Part shown: positions 1 to 9,953 of the stretch, one piece after another | Layout of the letters: every line of letters begins with the position of its first letter | Numbering within the stretch: the stretch's first letter is position 1 | DNA from: Paenibacillus mesophilus | Lineage (GTDB): Bacteria > Bacillota > Bacilli > Paenibacillales > NBRC-103111 | Length of the DNA: 46,022 nt | Assembly (NCBI RefSeq): GCF_005938385.1 | Contig: NZ_VCRA01000044.1 | Location: 1-46,022 of the forward strand | Reading direction: 5' to 3' | Program-made: the position numbers and the translations under genes | Notes under the pieces: model-generated | The model's input: the letters and a program-made list of their open reading frames with translations, nothing else | Database searches by the model: none | Told to the model about the DNA's origin: nothing

Positions 1-190
1 TTTACCATACAACTGTAGAGATTCGCAAGAATGTTGGAGCATTTATGGACAACATTATGCAAGATCCAATGAAGATTATTGATCGGCTTTGTATTCGCAT
101 GTAAGTCTCATTAGTTCAACTTATATAGATATCATATTAGGCAAATCCTTGAATAATATTTGTTCGAATATAAACTTCAAGGAGATCTAT

Positions 191-1489
191 ATGGTAAATA
201 TCTCTTCGCTTTCGCATTCAACCATGGTTTCTTTCATCAGGAATGGGCTGCCTAAAACCTCGTCTCCAAAACACATCGTTATCGTTGGCGCGGGTATGGC
301 AGGACTAGTTTCGGCCTCCTTACTTAAAGATGCAGGACATCAGGTAACGATACTCGAAGCTTCCGACCGGGTCGGTGGCCGTATCTTCACTCTTCGTTCA
401 CCTTTTCGTAATGATCAGTATATTGAGGCAGGGGCAATGCGAATTCCCAGTACTCATCAATTAACCCTGGAATACATCTCAAAATTTCGCCTACCCCTTA
501 ATGAATTTGTTAACATGTCACCAAATGATCTGTTATATGTAAATGGAGTAAAAACACGCCGTTGGATTTATGAACGCGATCCCAATATTCTTCGCTTTCC
601 GGTAGCTCCCCACGAAAGAGGGAAGACTGCTGACGAATTAGCCCAACTGGTAGTCAAGCCAATCATAGACTACATTAGTCAAAATCCTGAAAAGCATTGG
701 CCAATTGTAATCAATAAATTCGATAAATATTCGATGGAACTTTTTATGCGAGACAACCCTGTGGGCCCTTCTTTGTCTGCTGCTGCGGTGAATATGATCA
801 ATGTGATGTCCGGTTTTGAAGGATTCCCTGAACTTTCATTTTTGGAAATCTTACGTGATTTTATCCTCTTTGTTCCCTCCACCCGGTTTCATGAAATTTC
901 AGGCGGATTTGACCAACTGCCTCGTTCATTCCTTCCACAATTAAAAGATAACATTCATTTCAACTGTAGGATGACTAAAATCATCCAGAACGGCAGCAAT
1001 GTAACGATTGCCGGCATACAGCCCCATACTAAAGAGCCGTTTCAGGTTTCAGCGGATCTTGCTGTTATTACTGTTCCTTTTACTGTGTTGCAGTTAATCG
1101 AAGTAGAGCCTTACAATTTATTCTCTTATCATAAATGGACTGCAATTCGTCAGCTTCACTATGTCTCTTCCACAAAAATTGGTCTCCAATTTTCACATCG
1201 GTTCTGGGAAGCAAATGGATTATATGGTGGTCAAACCGTTACAGACTTTCCTATTCGATTTTCATACTACCCCAGTCATAATTTTGGAGGACCAGGTGGT
1301 GTTGTTTTGGTAAGTTATACGTGGGAAGATGATGCAATACCTTGGATCCATATGTCAAAGGAAGAACAAGTAATGAAGGCTCTAAAGATTATGGCCGACA
1401 TACACGGAAACGCAGTGTACAAAACATTTGTCACTGGAGTCGCGCATAATTGGGCATTCTGCGATCGGCGTCGTAGCTCTTTCCGCTGA
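191..1489 (+). CDS. Flavin monoamine oxidase-like protein, C-terminus truncated
   Basis: FAD-dependent amine/L-amino-acid oxidase family. The start at 191 is chosen because AAGGAG lies at 179-184; this gives 432 aa. A Rossmann FAD motif (VIVGAGMAGLVSA) is followed by the second motif region LEASDRVGGR, then substrate-domain sequence. The family normally ends with a second FAD-contact block (a Gly-rich segment after a conserved Trp) at about 470-500 aa. Here homology seems to stop at HNWA (about 1452-1455) and is replaced by an Arg-rich tail and a stop. The protein is probably inactive or a remnant. The neighbouring GNAT stub suggests a deletion or insertion between 1455 and 1623. Family call is secure; function is doubtful. 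Confidence 0.75.
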   Translation: MVNISSLSHSTMVSFIRNGLPKTSSPKHIVIVGAGMAGLVSASLLKDAGHQVTILEASDRVGGRIFTLRSPFRNDQYIEAGAMRIPSTHQLTLEYISKFRLPLNEFVNMSPNDLLYVNGVKTRRWIYERDPNILRFPVAPHERGKTADELAQLVVKPIIDYISQNPEKHWPIVINKFDKYSMELFMRDNPVGPSLSAAAVNMINVMSGFEGFPELSFLEILRDFILFVPSTRFHEISGGFDQLPRSFLPQLKDNIHFNCRMTKIIQNGSNVTIAGIQPHTKEPFQVSADLAVITVPFTVLQLIEVEPYNLFSYHKWTAIRQLHYVSSTKIGLQFSHRFWEANGLYGGQTVTDFPIRFSYYPSHNFGGPGGVVLVSYTWEDDAIPWIHMSKEEQVMKALKIMADIHGNAVYKTFVTGVAHNWAFCDRRRSSFR

Positions 1490-1622
1490 TTCTTCGGTGT
1501 AACCGGAAACTTCACATCCTTGATTTTGTCACTACCTTCCTTCCGCTTTTTCAGGACAGCACCTTTTTGGCTTTTGACGATAAATTCCGAATTCAGCATC
1601 TCCCCTACTCCCCTCTCCTGGT

Positions 1623-1721
1623 TCAGACTAGGGTCAAAAGTCCACCTTTCCAAAATTCCACAACCTGCCAGTCGTCGTGCCGAAAGCTGCGAAGGATAAG
1701 TCTCTCTGTTGTCACAAGCAT
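1623..1721 (-). pseudogene. GNAT N-acetyltransferase 5' stub
   Basis: A 32-codon reading frame starts at ATG 1721 behind a strong GGAGGAAAAT site. It encodes MLVTTERLILRSFRHDDW, the classical first strand and helix of RimJ/RimL-like GNAT acetyltransferases, then leaves the family sequence and stops at 1623. Only about 22 residues of a domain of about 170 aa remain, so this is a truncated remnant. Its 3' part was lost at the same scar that truncates the flavin oxidase on the other strand. Confidence 0.6.
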
Positions 1722-1846
1722 GATTTTCCTCCAAACTTTGGGCTTCCTTCAAACATAACATTCTTTCTCCTCATCCGAACGGAAAATCCCGTTTCAACGA
1801 ATCTTTCTTTCAGTAGACTTAAGCCTCGCAGCACCTGCAGCACATA

Positions 1847-1884
1847 CGAAGGGGCTGCCCCTGTATACAAGGACAACCCCTTCG
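1847..1884. terminator. Stem-loop near the end of the heparinase-like gene
   Basis: An 8-bp perfect stem, CGAAGGGG (1847-1854) with CCCCTTCG (1877-1884), has a 22-nt loop. It lies 70-107 bp beyond the stop of the minus-strand heparinase-like gene. There is no clear T-run, so a terminator role is only plausible. Confidence 0.3.
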
Positions 1885-1953
1885 GTCTTGCCATAGCCAA
1901 TAACGGTTAACAGCAATCATGCCGCGGCCGCCTTCAGTCTGCGCGCCTCCGAG

Positions 1954-4900
1954 CTATTCGATCACCCGCAGCGCATCAAAGTGGATATAAAAGTTGCTGG
2001 ACGCAGGATTTTTTTCCTCGATCCGCTCGTATCGTATGAGATGAAGTCCTTCCGTCAACGTTCCCGTATCAAAGATGATCTCTTGCGCCTTCCAGCTGGC
2101 GCGGTAATTGTCCACCGTGCTGTGGTACGCCCCGTCGATATAGATCGCCGCCTTGCCGTGTGTATGAAAGCGGACGCCGAGCAGCTGCGCTCTGGAACCA
2201 TAGAACGGAATAAGCGCATAGGCCCTCTCCGACGTGGCGGTTACGGCGCTGCTGCCGATATGACGGTCGTCATCGAGCGTCGTCGACCATGTGCCGGAAT
2301 AATAGACAACCTGGTCTGCGCTGTCCACCAGTTCCGTGCTCGGATCAATGATGGCAATCGGCGGTTTGGCCTCGGATATAAAGCCGTTGGCATCAATCGC
2401 GTACACGCTGTACAACCCCGGCGCAAATCCACTGGTGTCCAAGACCCCATACGTCGAGGCCGTTACCGTAACGCTGGAGCCGTTCGCCGTGGCTCCCGCC
2501 GCTTCGATCGCGCTGCGGTTAGCAACCGTGGCGTGCGGAACCAGATACAAGGTGCTGTTCTTGGAGCTCTTAGCGGACACCGGCATCCCGATGGACACAG
2601 GGCCCGACGGCATTCCGTCTACAACAGGCAGCAGGTTCGCCGTCATCACTCGCAGCGCGTCAAAATGGATGAAGTAGTTGCTCGACGCCGGGTTTTTCTC
2701 CCCGATCCGCTCATACCGGATCACATGCGGGCCTTCCGGCAGCGTCCCGGTGTCGAAGATGATCTCCTGCGCCTTCCAGCTGGCGCGGTAATTGTCCACC
2801 GTGCTGTGATATACCCCGTCGATATAGATCGCCGCCTTGCCGTGCGTATTGAACCGCACGCCAAGCAATTGCGCCCTGTCCCCATAGAATGGAATCTCCG
2901 CATAAGCTCCATTCGACGTCGCCGTAACCGCGCTGCTGCCGATTTGACGGTCATCATTGCGCGTCGTCGTCCATGTCCCGGAATATCGTACCAGCGGATC
3001 TTCATTGTCGATCAGCGTATGGCCCGTATCCAGCAGCATAACGGACGATCCGGCAGATACAAGCCCTTTGCCGTCTACGCCGTACAGCATATACCGTCCG
3101 GCGGCAAAACCGGTTGTAGGGAGGATTGTCGGCAAGCCTGATGCCGCTGCGGCGCTGACAGCGTGCACAGACGGGCTTGCAGCGGCCGCCGCCAGCTGCG
3201 CAGGTATTGGAGCAACCGACGCCGGCACAAGATACAGCGTCCCGTCCCTCGACAGCGCTGCCTGCACTGGCTGGCCGATCCCAGCGCCGACGGCCGGAGC
3301 CCCGCTCAGTACCGGAGGCGACGTGTCCTCCATCTCCACGCGGATGCTTGCCGGCTGGCCCGCCTGGACATAGACGGCCTCGGATACCGTCGTGCTGTAA
3401 CCTTCTTTCCGAATCGTGAGCCGCTGCCAGCCGCCAGGCACTTGCGTCAGCGCAAAGCTTCCGTCCATCCCAGTCACTGTAACCAGGCTCCCGTATCCAC
3501 TCACATTGACGTTCGCCCCGGAGAGCGGCTCCGAGCCAGAACCGTATACGGTCCCCTGCACCGTGCCCGCAGCAGGCTGCGGCAGTACAAACGGTCCTCC
3601 GGCAGCTGCATGGACCACGTGGACGGTATGCGCGCCAGTCCATTGCTTCATCGGAAAATACAGCTGCTCGGAACTGCCGTCCGGCCGGATCGTAAACCCG
3701 GGGTCCTGCTCGCCCAGCACCAGCGCGGTCCAGCCGCCTGCCGCCGGTTCGACGCTCTCGATCCGGTAACCGGTCGTCGTCCCGTCCGGATGCCCGACAA
3801 TGGCGTGACCGCCTGCTGCCGCCGGGGGCACCGTCGCCGCTGTGATCAGCGCATTGCGCCCGTCGCCGTCGCGCTGCCGCTCCGTCCCGGTCACCGCTCC
3901 CTCGACAGCGCCTCCCGCCGTGACGACTGCATCTCCCATGCTCAGCCGCGTACCATCCGCCAGCCGCATTTGTTCAATCTTGCCGTCTACGAGTCGGATA
4001 AAGCCCAGCTTGCCGTCCAGCCGCAGCTCCCCTACGACAAGAGGCGTTCCCGCATAGGCAGGCGCGCTTAGTACAATGTCACGTGTGTTGCCATAAGTAA
4101 TAACCACAGCAGCCGCCCCTGTCGCTTCATCGCTGTTCAACACCTCGACATGCTCGATACGCGGCTGCTGTCCGGCTGCGAACGGCTCCATCAGCGTAAT
4201 AAAATTGCTTTGCAGCGCTGTGCCTTCCCGACGCACGACGAGCTTCGGCATGAAATGCTTGACTGCCTCTGTCTGCGTATCATAAGCAAGGCCTTTTACC
4301 CGTGTCGATTGCAGCGACGGAGACTCGCCTATAAACAGCTCGCTTGCGCCTGAGCCCGCAAACCCGGTGATACGCAGGTTGGACTTTGCCGAAGCTCCGT
4401 CCACCGTCCGCAGCGTCGCCTCAAATGTCCCGTCCGGCAGCGCCGCCGACCGGACATTACGCACATGCATGTACCCATGGTACTGCCCGTCGCTGATGTA
4501 GCCTGTTTCAGACTCATTGGTCGGCTCCGTAACCGTCGGATTGCCCTCCAGTAAATACGGACCATACGGTTGCAAAGCGGTATCCGTCTCAAAGTAAGCG
4601 GTCCGATTGGCGTCGCCGTTCAACGTGTACTCATGCCGCTCCCCGCCTTTGACGCGGAACAGATCCAGCACGTACGCCTCGTTCGGACCCGCGCCATGGA
4701 AACCGATCAACCACGGCTCCCGGCCGTACGCCTCTGTCTGCGGATAGGCGTTGGGCTGCTCCGCCCGCACCACCTCGGCCGCATCGCCCAGCCTGACCAT
4801 CTCGCGAACCGCCCCGCCCGCTTTGGCCTCGCCCGCAATCGCAGCATCCCTGCCGTCCACTACCACCGTGTTGTGCGCCAGCGTTGAGGCGCTCCACTGC

Positions 4901-7416
4901 CGGTATTTCGTATGCGTGTACCCGATATCCGGCAGCAACTCCTGGCCTTTCGCGAACAGCGTCAAGTTCAACGGGTCTTTATGGTCGTGGCCATTGTTTG
5001 GAGAAAAGCCCATATACAGCATCGTCTGCCCTGCGCCCTGGCCTCGCGCCAGCTTGGCGATCCCTCCCGCCGGCATCAGCAGCGAACCGGTATCCTGTGG
5101 AGCAGGCGGCTTGTAGAACGCCCACGTGTCATTGATCGGCAGCACATAGCCGTCCGGGTACGTCAGCTTGCCCGCCACACCCAGCATCGCCGACAGCAGC
5201 GGCAGCCGTTGCAGCAAATCCAGCTGTTCCAGCCGGTCTCCTGTACGCGGCGAGACGTACCCCGGCGGATCGCTCCAGCCCGCCGTCTCATCGACCGCTC
5301 GGCTCAGCAGCAGCGCCGAGTCCTTATGGTATGTCACGGATACTTCTTTCCAGAACCCGTCCAGCATGTACACATTGGCCGCGTACTGCTCGATCAGTTC
5401 GACCGCTTCATGCATCAGATCAGGATCGTTCAGCGCCTTGGCCAGAGAGACCAGCCCGAGGTAGTTCAGCACTTCATTGTTGTACCGGATGACCGGAAAG
5501 GAATGGAAGTAATCCAGCGTCGGCCGGAACATCTCCTCCTCAATGCGCGCCTCCGCATCCTCGTTCAGCTCATCGCTCAGCAGCTCGAACGCATTCGTCC
5601 GCTTGACGATCGCATACGCTTCCGCCAACAGGCCGACCGCGTCCAGCTCGTTCTGCGACCAGCGGGACCATAAGCCGCCATAGTACGGATAGGGCGGTCC
5701 GCCCGCAGGCTCGACCGGGTACTGCGCCCCTCTGTCGTAATCGTTTATCGGCACCCAGCCGGGAAACACCTCGGCGAACCGGTGCAGCAGACGAGCCGCC
5801 CCGAGCGGATCGGTTAGCGCCAATTCGCGAGTCCGTGTAATCAAATATTGCCGCTGCAAGTACCACAGATGCGCGGAGAGGAAGTAGCGCTTCCCCGAGA
5901 CATCCTCATAGTACGGGTAGTCCACCGGCTGTCCGAGCCGGTTTGTAACGGTCAGTGTCCCGGTTTCCGGATATTCCGTGTTCGGATAGATCACCTTCTG
6001 GCTATCCGTCGAGGTTAACACCCACGGATCGGCTACCGACCACGTGTAGTTGGTCGCCCGCTCCGACAGCTCCGGCGCATGCGGCACCCCGGCGAAAAAC
6101 ATCCCCACCTTTTCCGGCACCAGCGTCAGCAGCTGTGCTACCTCCAACGACGGGGGCGCAAGGACCAGCTGCGTCTCGCCTGTCACCGGCTCATTGGGAT
6201 ATAGTTGGTTCCCTGCGGCAATCAGCGCCTCCCGGTCAAAAGACAGCTCCAGCTGCCTGGCCTGAGCTCCCCCGGTTTCCTCCGCGGTCACTTGAAGACG
6301 ATACGTGCCGTTTTGCAGCGGACCTGGATGTACAAACGCAACGATCCGTTCGCCGCCTTCGGTCGCGACGGATGTCGGCGTAATCGCCGTCTGCTCGCCA
6401 TGCGGCGAAGTCCAACGCAAGTCCACCGCCGAGGATAACCCGCTCCAGTCGTTCTCGTCCATGACCAGCCGTTTTTCGGCAAAGCCGTCGTACAGCAGTC
6501 GAACGGGACCGGACACTTCCCATTCGGCTACCGGCTTGCCCGTGCCGGACGTATTGGGCCGCCTGTCGAAATACACACTGCCGAGATTGCCTTCGTTGGC
6601 TGTGTAGACAGCTAATGTATACCCCCGATTCGGCCCGCTTCCGTCTCCGTCGATAACGGTGCTCCGCTTCACCGGCGCCCAGGAACTGAGCGGCCTGTCC
6701 GAGCCGATGCCGAAATAACGGATCGCATTGATTTGCCACTGCTCTCCTGCCTCAATCGCCGTGATGCCCAGCGACGACAGCGGAATGGCGACCTCGGCGC
6801 TCCAGCCGTCGCTCCGCTTGCTTACTGCCTGCTGCGACTGTCCGCCCTGCGACAAGTCCACAATTTCCTGCATCGTCTCCCGCACATCTCCGGCCGTAAA
6901 ATTGTTGTAGCGAATCCGGATCGCATGCGCACCCGGCGTAATGTTGACGGGAACGCTGTAAAACTTCATCCGGTCGTCGTCGCGGCTCAGCAGGACGAAA
7001 ACCCGTTCAGCCTGCGGCGCTTCCGCCATCGCGTATCCGCTTTCATATTGACCGTCCAAAGCAATATACAGATGCGTATCATCGTAGGCCAGCTTCATTT
7101 CCGTCTGCTGTTCGGCCGGGAGATTGGCATAGGCCGTCGAAAAGCCGCCGCCTCCATATACCGCCGACCATACCGGCTCGTTCCATTCGCCATCCGTTTG
7201 GATCGGGGCGGCCGTCCGCTGCGCCGTCAGCCAGCGGTCCATCCGAACGGCAACTTCCGGCGCTTCCGCCGAAACTCCGGCTCCCCCCTGCGGTACGGGC
7301 TCCGCGCCTGCACCGATTGGCCAAGCCAGCGAAGACGCCAGCACACCGGCTAAAAGACGGGTCCAAACCCGCTTTCCCCCGGCCGTTTTCGCTTTTCCGC
7401 TTTTCTTCCCTACCAT
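1954..7416 (-). CDS. Secreted multidomain heparinase II/III family protein
   Basis: Putative extracellular polysaccharide (uronate) lyase. The start at 7416 is preferred over the upstream in-frame codon because AAGGAGGAG sits just before it; this gives 1820 aa. Residues 1-38 are a Sec signal peptide (Lys/Arg-rich start, hydrophobic core, AEP). Residues about 50-270 resemble a CBM9/DOMON-type sugar-binding domain. About 405-800 matches the alpha-toroid of heparinase II/III, including NNEVLNYLG and SVTYHKD. About 800-1130 is the C-terminal beta-sandwich, with the NNGHDHKD signature near residues 806-813 and LAHNTVVVDGRDA. Residues about 1285-1355 form a carboxypeptidase-regulatory-like fold. 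Two nearly identical modules of about 120 aa end the protein (about 1467-1588 and 1692-1820). Substrate cannot be read from sequence. It is the last gene of a minus-strand SBP-lyase series. Confidence 0.85.
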   Translation of the reverse strand: MVGKKSGKAKTAGGKRVWTRLLAGVLASSLAWPIGAGAEPVPQGGAGVSAEAPEVAVRMDRWLTAQRTAAPIQTDGEWNEPVWSAVYGGGGFSTAYANLPAEQQTEMKLAYDDTHLYIALDGQYESGYAMAEAPQAERVFVLLSRDDDRMKFYSVPVNITPGAHAIRIRYNNFTAGDVRETMQEIVDLSQGGQSQQAVSKRSDGWSAEVAIPLSSLGITAIEAGEQWQINAIRYFGIGSDRPLSSWAPVKRSTVIDGDGSGPNRGYTLAVYTANEGNLGSVYFDRRPNTSGTGKPVAEWEVSGPVRLLYDGFAEKRLVMDENDWSGLSSAVDLRWTSPHGEQTAITPTSVATEGGERIVAFVHPGPLQNGTYRLQVTAEETGGAQARQLELSFDREALIAAGNQLYPNEPVTGETQLVLAPPSLEVAQLLTLVPEKVGMFFAGVPHAPELSERATNYTWSVADPWVLTSTDSQKVIYPNTEYPETGTLTVTNRLGQPVDYPYYEDVSGKRYFLSAHLWYLQRQYLITRTRELALTDPLGAARLLHRFAEVFPGWVPINDYDRGAQYPVEPAGGPPYPYYGGLWSRWSQNELDAVGLLAEAYAIVKRTNAFELLSDELNEDAEARIEEEMFRPTLDYFHSFPVIRYNNEVLNYLGLVSLAKALNDPDLMHEAVELIEQYAANVYMLDGFWKEVSVTYHKDSALLLSRAVDETAGWSDPPGYVSPRTGDRLEQLDLLQRLPLLSAMLGVAGKLTYPDGYVLPINDTWAFYKPPAPQDTGSLLMPAGGIAKLARGQGAGQTMLYMGFSPNNGHDHKDPLNLTLFAKGQELLPDIGYTHTKYRQWSASTLAHNTVVVDGRDAAIAGEAKAGGAVREMVRLGDAAEVVRAEQPNAYPQTEAYGREPWLIGFHGAGPNEAYVLDLFRVKGGERHEYTLNGDANRTAYFETDTALQPYGPYLLEGNPTVTEPTNESETGYISDGQYHGYMHVRNVRSAALPDGTFEATLRTVDGASAKSNLRITGFAGSGASELFIGESPSLQSTRVKGLAYDTQTEAVKHFMPKLVVRREGTALQSNFITLMEPFAAGQQPRIEHVEVLNSDEATGAAAVVITYGNTRDIVLSAPAYAGTPLVVGELRLDGKLGFIRLVDGKIEQMRLADGTRLSMGDAVVTAGGAVEGAVTGTERQRDGDGRNALITAATVPPAAAGGHAIVGHPDGTTTGYRIESVEPAAGGWTALVLGEQDPGFTIRPDGSSEQLYFPMKQWTGAHTVHVVHAAAGGPFVLPQPAAGTVQGTVYGSGSEPLSGANVNVSGYGSLVTVTGMDGSFALTQVPGGWQRLTIRKEGYSTTVSEAVYVQAGQPASIRVEMEDTSPPVLSGAPAVGAGIGQPVQAALSRDGTLYLVPASVAPIPAQLAAAAASPSVHAVSAAAASGLPTILPTTGFAAGRYMLYGVDGKGLVSAGSSVMLLDTGHTLIDNEDPLVRYSGTWTTTRNDDRQIGSSAVTATSNGAYAEIPFYGDRAQLLGVRFNTHGKAAIYIDGVYHSTVDNYRASWKAQEIIFDTGTLPEGPHVIRYERIGEKNPASSNYFIHFDALRVMTANLLPVVDGMPSGPVSIGMPVSAKSSKNSTLYLVPHATVANRSAIEAAGATANGSSVTVTASTYGVLDTSGFAPGLYSVYAIDANGFISEAKPPIAIIDPSTELVDSADQVVYYSGTWSTTLDDDRHIGSSAVTATSERAYALIPFYGSRAQLLGVRFHTHGKAAIYIDGAYHSTVDNYRASWKAQEIIFDTGTLTEGLHLIRYERIEEKNPASSNFYIHFDALRVIE

Positions 7417-7465
7417 TCCATCTCCTCCTTCGGGGCCGCAGTTTGTCTGCGGCCCTATTCGTGGA

Positions 7466-7955
7466 TTATTGCGCATGAGCCACATGGATGATATGTATAC
7501 CGGTCCATTGTGTCATCTGCTCGGAACTGCCGTCCGGCCGGATCGTAAACCCAGGGCCCTGCTCGCCCAGCGCCAGCGCGGTCCCGCCGCCTGCCGCCGG
7601 TTCGACGTTCTCGATCCAGTAAGCGGCGTAGACTTGTGCAAAAACAGAGCTTGGACGTTTTTGCATTCCAACTGAGCCACCTCGCTGCCGAACTGCTGCA
7701 GGAGCGGATCATAGACCAGGACGGGAACCTCGAAATTGCGCAGCAGCTTGATGAAATGCGCCCCAGCCTTGCCAGCGCCGATCACGCCAACCGTTCCGCG
7801 CCAGACAGCAGCCGTTTCAACGTCTCCGTCTCAGGCTTGCCCGCCTGATCGTTGCACACAACCTGTCCAAGCTTCGTCAATAGCGACCAATGCAACTCAT
7901 CAAATATGAGATCTTGCACAGCCGGTTCAGACAATACGGCAATTTTCATCCCCAT
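7466..7955 (-). pseudogene. Mosaic remnant: 2-hydroxyacid dehydrogenase / SBP / heparinase-like pieces
   Basis: Starting at ATG 7955 (MGMKIAVLSEPAV), the first 50 or so codons look like the N-terminal domain of a D-2-hydroxyacid dehydrogenase and then hit a TGA. In another frame the Rossmann motif VGVIGAGKAGAHF follows, so the domain between them was deleted. After VLVYDP the sequence switches to a C-terminal SBP segment (QFGSEVAQLECKNVQALF), close to QFGSDVPILKGKNVQAIF of the SBP at 14861-16177. It then switches to a copy of a heparinase-like segment (ENVEPAAGG...DGSSEQ...VHVAHA) that also lies inside the gene at 1954-7416. Three unrelated families in under 500 bp show repeated recombination. 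Confidence 0.75.
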
Positions 7956-8005
7956 TGTCTCTACTCCCGATTCGTCTAATATCTCATTCGTTTTAATTAT
8001 TTTTC

Positions 8006-9334
8006 CTACTTGTTTTTTTCTTTCTCAACTTCCGCGCGCAGCTGCTCCTCCAATTGGCGCAAGGTCGTGTTCAGATCCGCCTTCCCTTGAGCAAAAGCGA
8101 TAAACGTTGAAGCAATGAGGTTTTGCTGAAACGCTCCAGGGACGTCAGTCAAGTCAGCCTTCCGTTTTTGGGTATACGGGGTGGGCGGATAATAGTTCAC
8201 TGCCGCCATATGCTTCGTACTATACACCGGATCTCCAGTACCCAGCACCCCCGCTATTTCATTGTTGTTCAGCGTCGTCGTAATACCTCGCTTGGAGTCG
8301 GCCAGCTGCATCTCGTCGGACAACATCGCGACAATGACTTCGAATGCCTCTGCCTTATGCTTGCTCGTATTGGAGATACCCAGGTAAGCCGGCCCCCGCT
8401 GTGGCGCAAGCTTCGGCGCCCCAGGCAAGGTCGGATAAGAGACGATGTCCCAGTTCACTTCCACCGGGATTGTCAAGTAGACGCTGTGCTGGTTAGGCAT
8501 CAGTGCAACATGACCTTTAGAGAACGCCGCGCTTTCCGCTGTGTTGTTCGCCTCAATCGTATTGCCCGGAATATCGTAAAACCGTTTCAGATTCACGAAC
8601 AGCTGCTGCCATTTGTTCGAGTCGGCAAGCCGGTCCGCAGCCGGGTCCAGGATCGGCAGCGAATACTGATTGTCCCGCAGCGTATTGACCAGATTGGAGC
8701 TGAAGCCGCGGTAGTTTACGCCGCCTTCGGTCCGCGTCATCTTGCGCGCCATCTCGTATAGGTCATCCCAGGTCATGCCGTCCTGTGGGTAGCCGACGCC
8801 GAACTTATCGAACAGATCTTTGTTGAAATACAGCACCTGAGGAAAGTAGGGAGGGATCGGCAATCCGTACAGCGCCTCCGACCGCCCCGCATCCCGAACC
8901 TCATCGGTGAATATCTGGACAAAACGCGCCAGATCGTAGCCGCTTTCCTTCACATGCGGATTCAGATCGTAGCCCAGCTTCAAATCCAGGTAGTTGGTAC
9001 TCATGTCCGGAATAGCGAATCGGATAATATCAGGAATTTCTCCGGCAGCAACCAGTTCCGGCATCGTGGTTCCTTTCCCGCTCAGAATATACTCCACCGT
9101 AATATGCGGAAAGTGCTGCGTCAGCATTTTCCGAAAACGCTCCTCGAACTCCTTGACCGTCACTCCTCCTCCCCAAATTTTCAGTGTGAACGGTTCTTTT
9201 TTCTTCGCAGGAGGCTCCCCTTCGGCGGCAGTTCCTCCGCCCAACCCAGCTCCGCAAGCGGAAAGCGCCACAACTGCCGCCGCCGCGAATGCGATCCTTG
9301 CCCCTTTGCCCCACAGACGATTCGCTTTGCCCAT
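8006..9334 (-). CDS. ABC-type extracellular solute-binding lipoprotein (family 1)
   Basis: 442 aa, with ATG at 9334 behind AGGGGGAAAT. A lipoprotein signal (Arg/Lys start, Ala-rich core, lipobox LSAC) predicts membrane anchoring on the outside of the cell. The mature part has SBP_bac_1 features typical of carbohydrate-binding proteins: a first strand (KIWGGGVTVKEFEERF), DIIRFAIPDMS, the hinge motif LYFNKDLFDKFGVGYPQDGMTWDD, and a terminal helix. Downstream at 7955 is a dehydrogenase remnant, then the heparinase-like gene. No permease genes are near. The ligand is probably an oligosaccharide from the local lyases (inference). Confidence 0.85.
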   Translation of the reverse strand: MGKANRLWGKGARIAFAAAAVVALSACGAGLGGGTAAEGEPPAKKKEPFTLKIWGGGVTVKEFEERFRKMLTQHFPHITVEYILSGKGTTMPELVAAGEIPDIIRFAIPDMSTNYLDLKLGYDLNPHVKESGYDLARFVQIFTDEVRDAGRSEALYGLPIPPYFPQVLYFNKDLFDKFGVGYPQDGMTWDDLYEMARKMTRTEGGVNYRGFSSNLVNTLRDNQYSLPILDPAADRLADSNKWQQLFVNLKRFYDIPGNTIEANNTAESAAFSKGHVALMPNQHSVYLTIPVEVNWDIVSYPTLPGAPKLAPQRGPAYLGISNTSKHKAEAFEVIVAMLSDEMQLADSKRGITTTLNNNEIAGVLGTGDPVYSTKHMAAVNYYPPTPYTQKRKADLTDVPGAFQQNLIASTFIAFAQGKADLNTTLRQLEEQLRAEVEKEKNK

Positions 9335-9444
9335 TCCGATTTCCCCCTATTTGCCGGTTCCGCCACAAGCGAACCACGCATCGGTTCTTTTGATTCTTAA
9401 CTCGAACACCTTTATGCCGTTTATGACCCAACCGTCCGCCTTGC

Positions 9445-9908
9445 TCAGCTCGTGGCGGCGATTTTATCGTACTCGGTAATGTAAGAAAGCGGCTGAATTT
9501 GCTCAGATCAATCCACTTTATTGGCTGATCACATGCTGGTTCAAATCAAGCGGCAGCTTGTAATTCATCACTGGAAATGCTGTTGACGAAATCAGTGAAC
9601 ACAATATCCGGCGCATTGCCGGTCTGCACCAGCATTTCAAGCGGCACGCCCTGCACCGGGGGCATGTACTCAACCGTAATAAACGGATATTTCTTCTGAA
9701 TCGGCTCCGTTACAAATTGCTACACCTCTTTCGGAGATATTAAAAATCCGAAATACTGCAACCGCAAGGTGACCGGTTCGGTGCTCATCTCTTCTTGTTT
9801 CACCGGCACGCTCTCCTGATTCTGTGGACCTGAGGCCCCGCAGCCGGCCAGCACCCCGACTGCCACCGCCAGCGAAATTGACCAGTACCCCTGTTTTATC
9901 CCTCTCAT
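9445..9908 (-). pseudogene. Decayed solute-binding lipoprotein
   Basis: ATG at 9908; lipobox LAGC. Sequence through STEPVTLRLQYFGFLISPKEV is nearly the same as the SBP at 14861-16177. An in-frame TAG at 9720-9722 replaces a Gln codon. Homology then continues (QFVTEPIQKKYPFI...DIVFTDFVNSI), a frameshift follows (VMNYKLPLDLNQHV), and about 270 residues are missing before the C-terminal piece SYITEYDKIAAT at about 9445-9490. It is divergent from the GntR-SBP regulator at 10177, so it is the dead partner of that regulator. Confidence 0.8.
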
Positions 9909-9953
9909 TGCGCAACCTCCCTTGTCATATTGCCAAACCTCCTCTCTCTTTCC

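Noticed and set aside
1981..5673. Long plus-strand open frames (386, 302 and 253 codons) opposite the heparinase-like gene
   Set aside because: GC-rich antisense shadows of the real gene; Arg/Pro-rich, no domains, no ribosome sites.
7466..7712. An independent small gene
   Set aside because: Its C-terminal part is a copied segment of the heparinase-like protein and its N-terminal part belongs to other families; no proper start.
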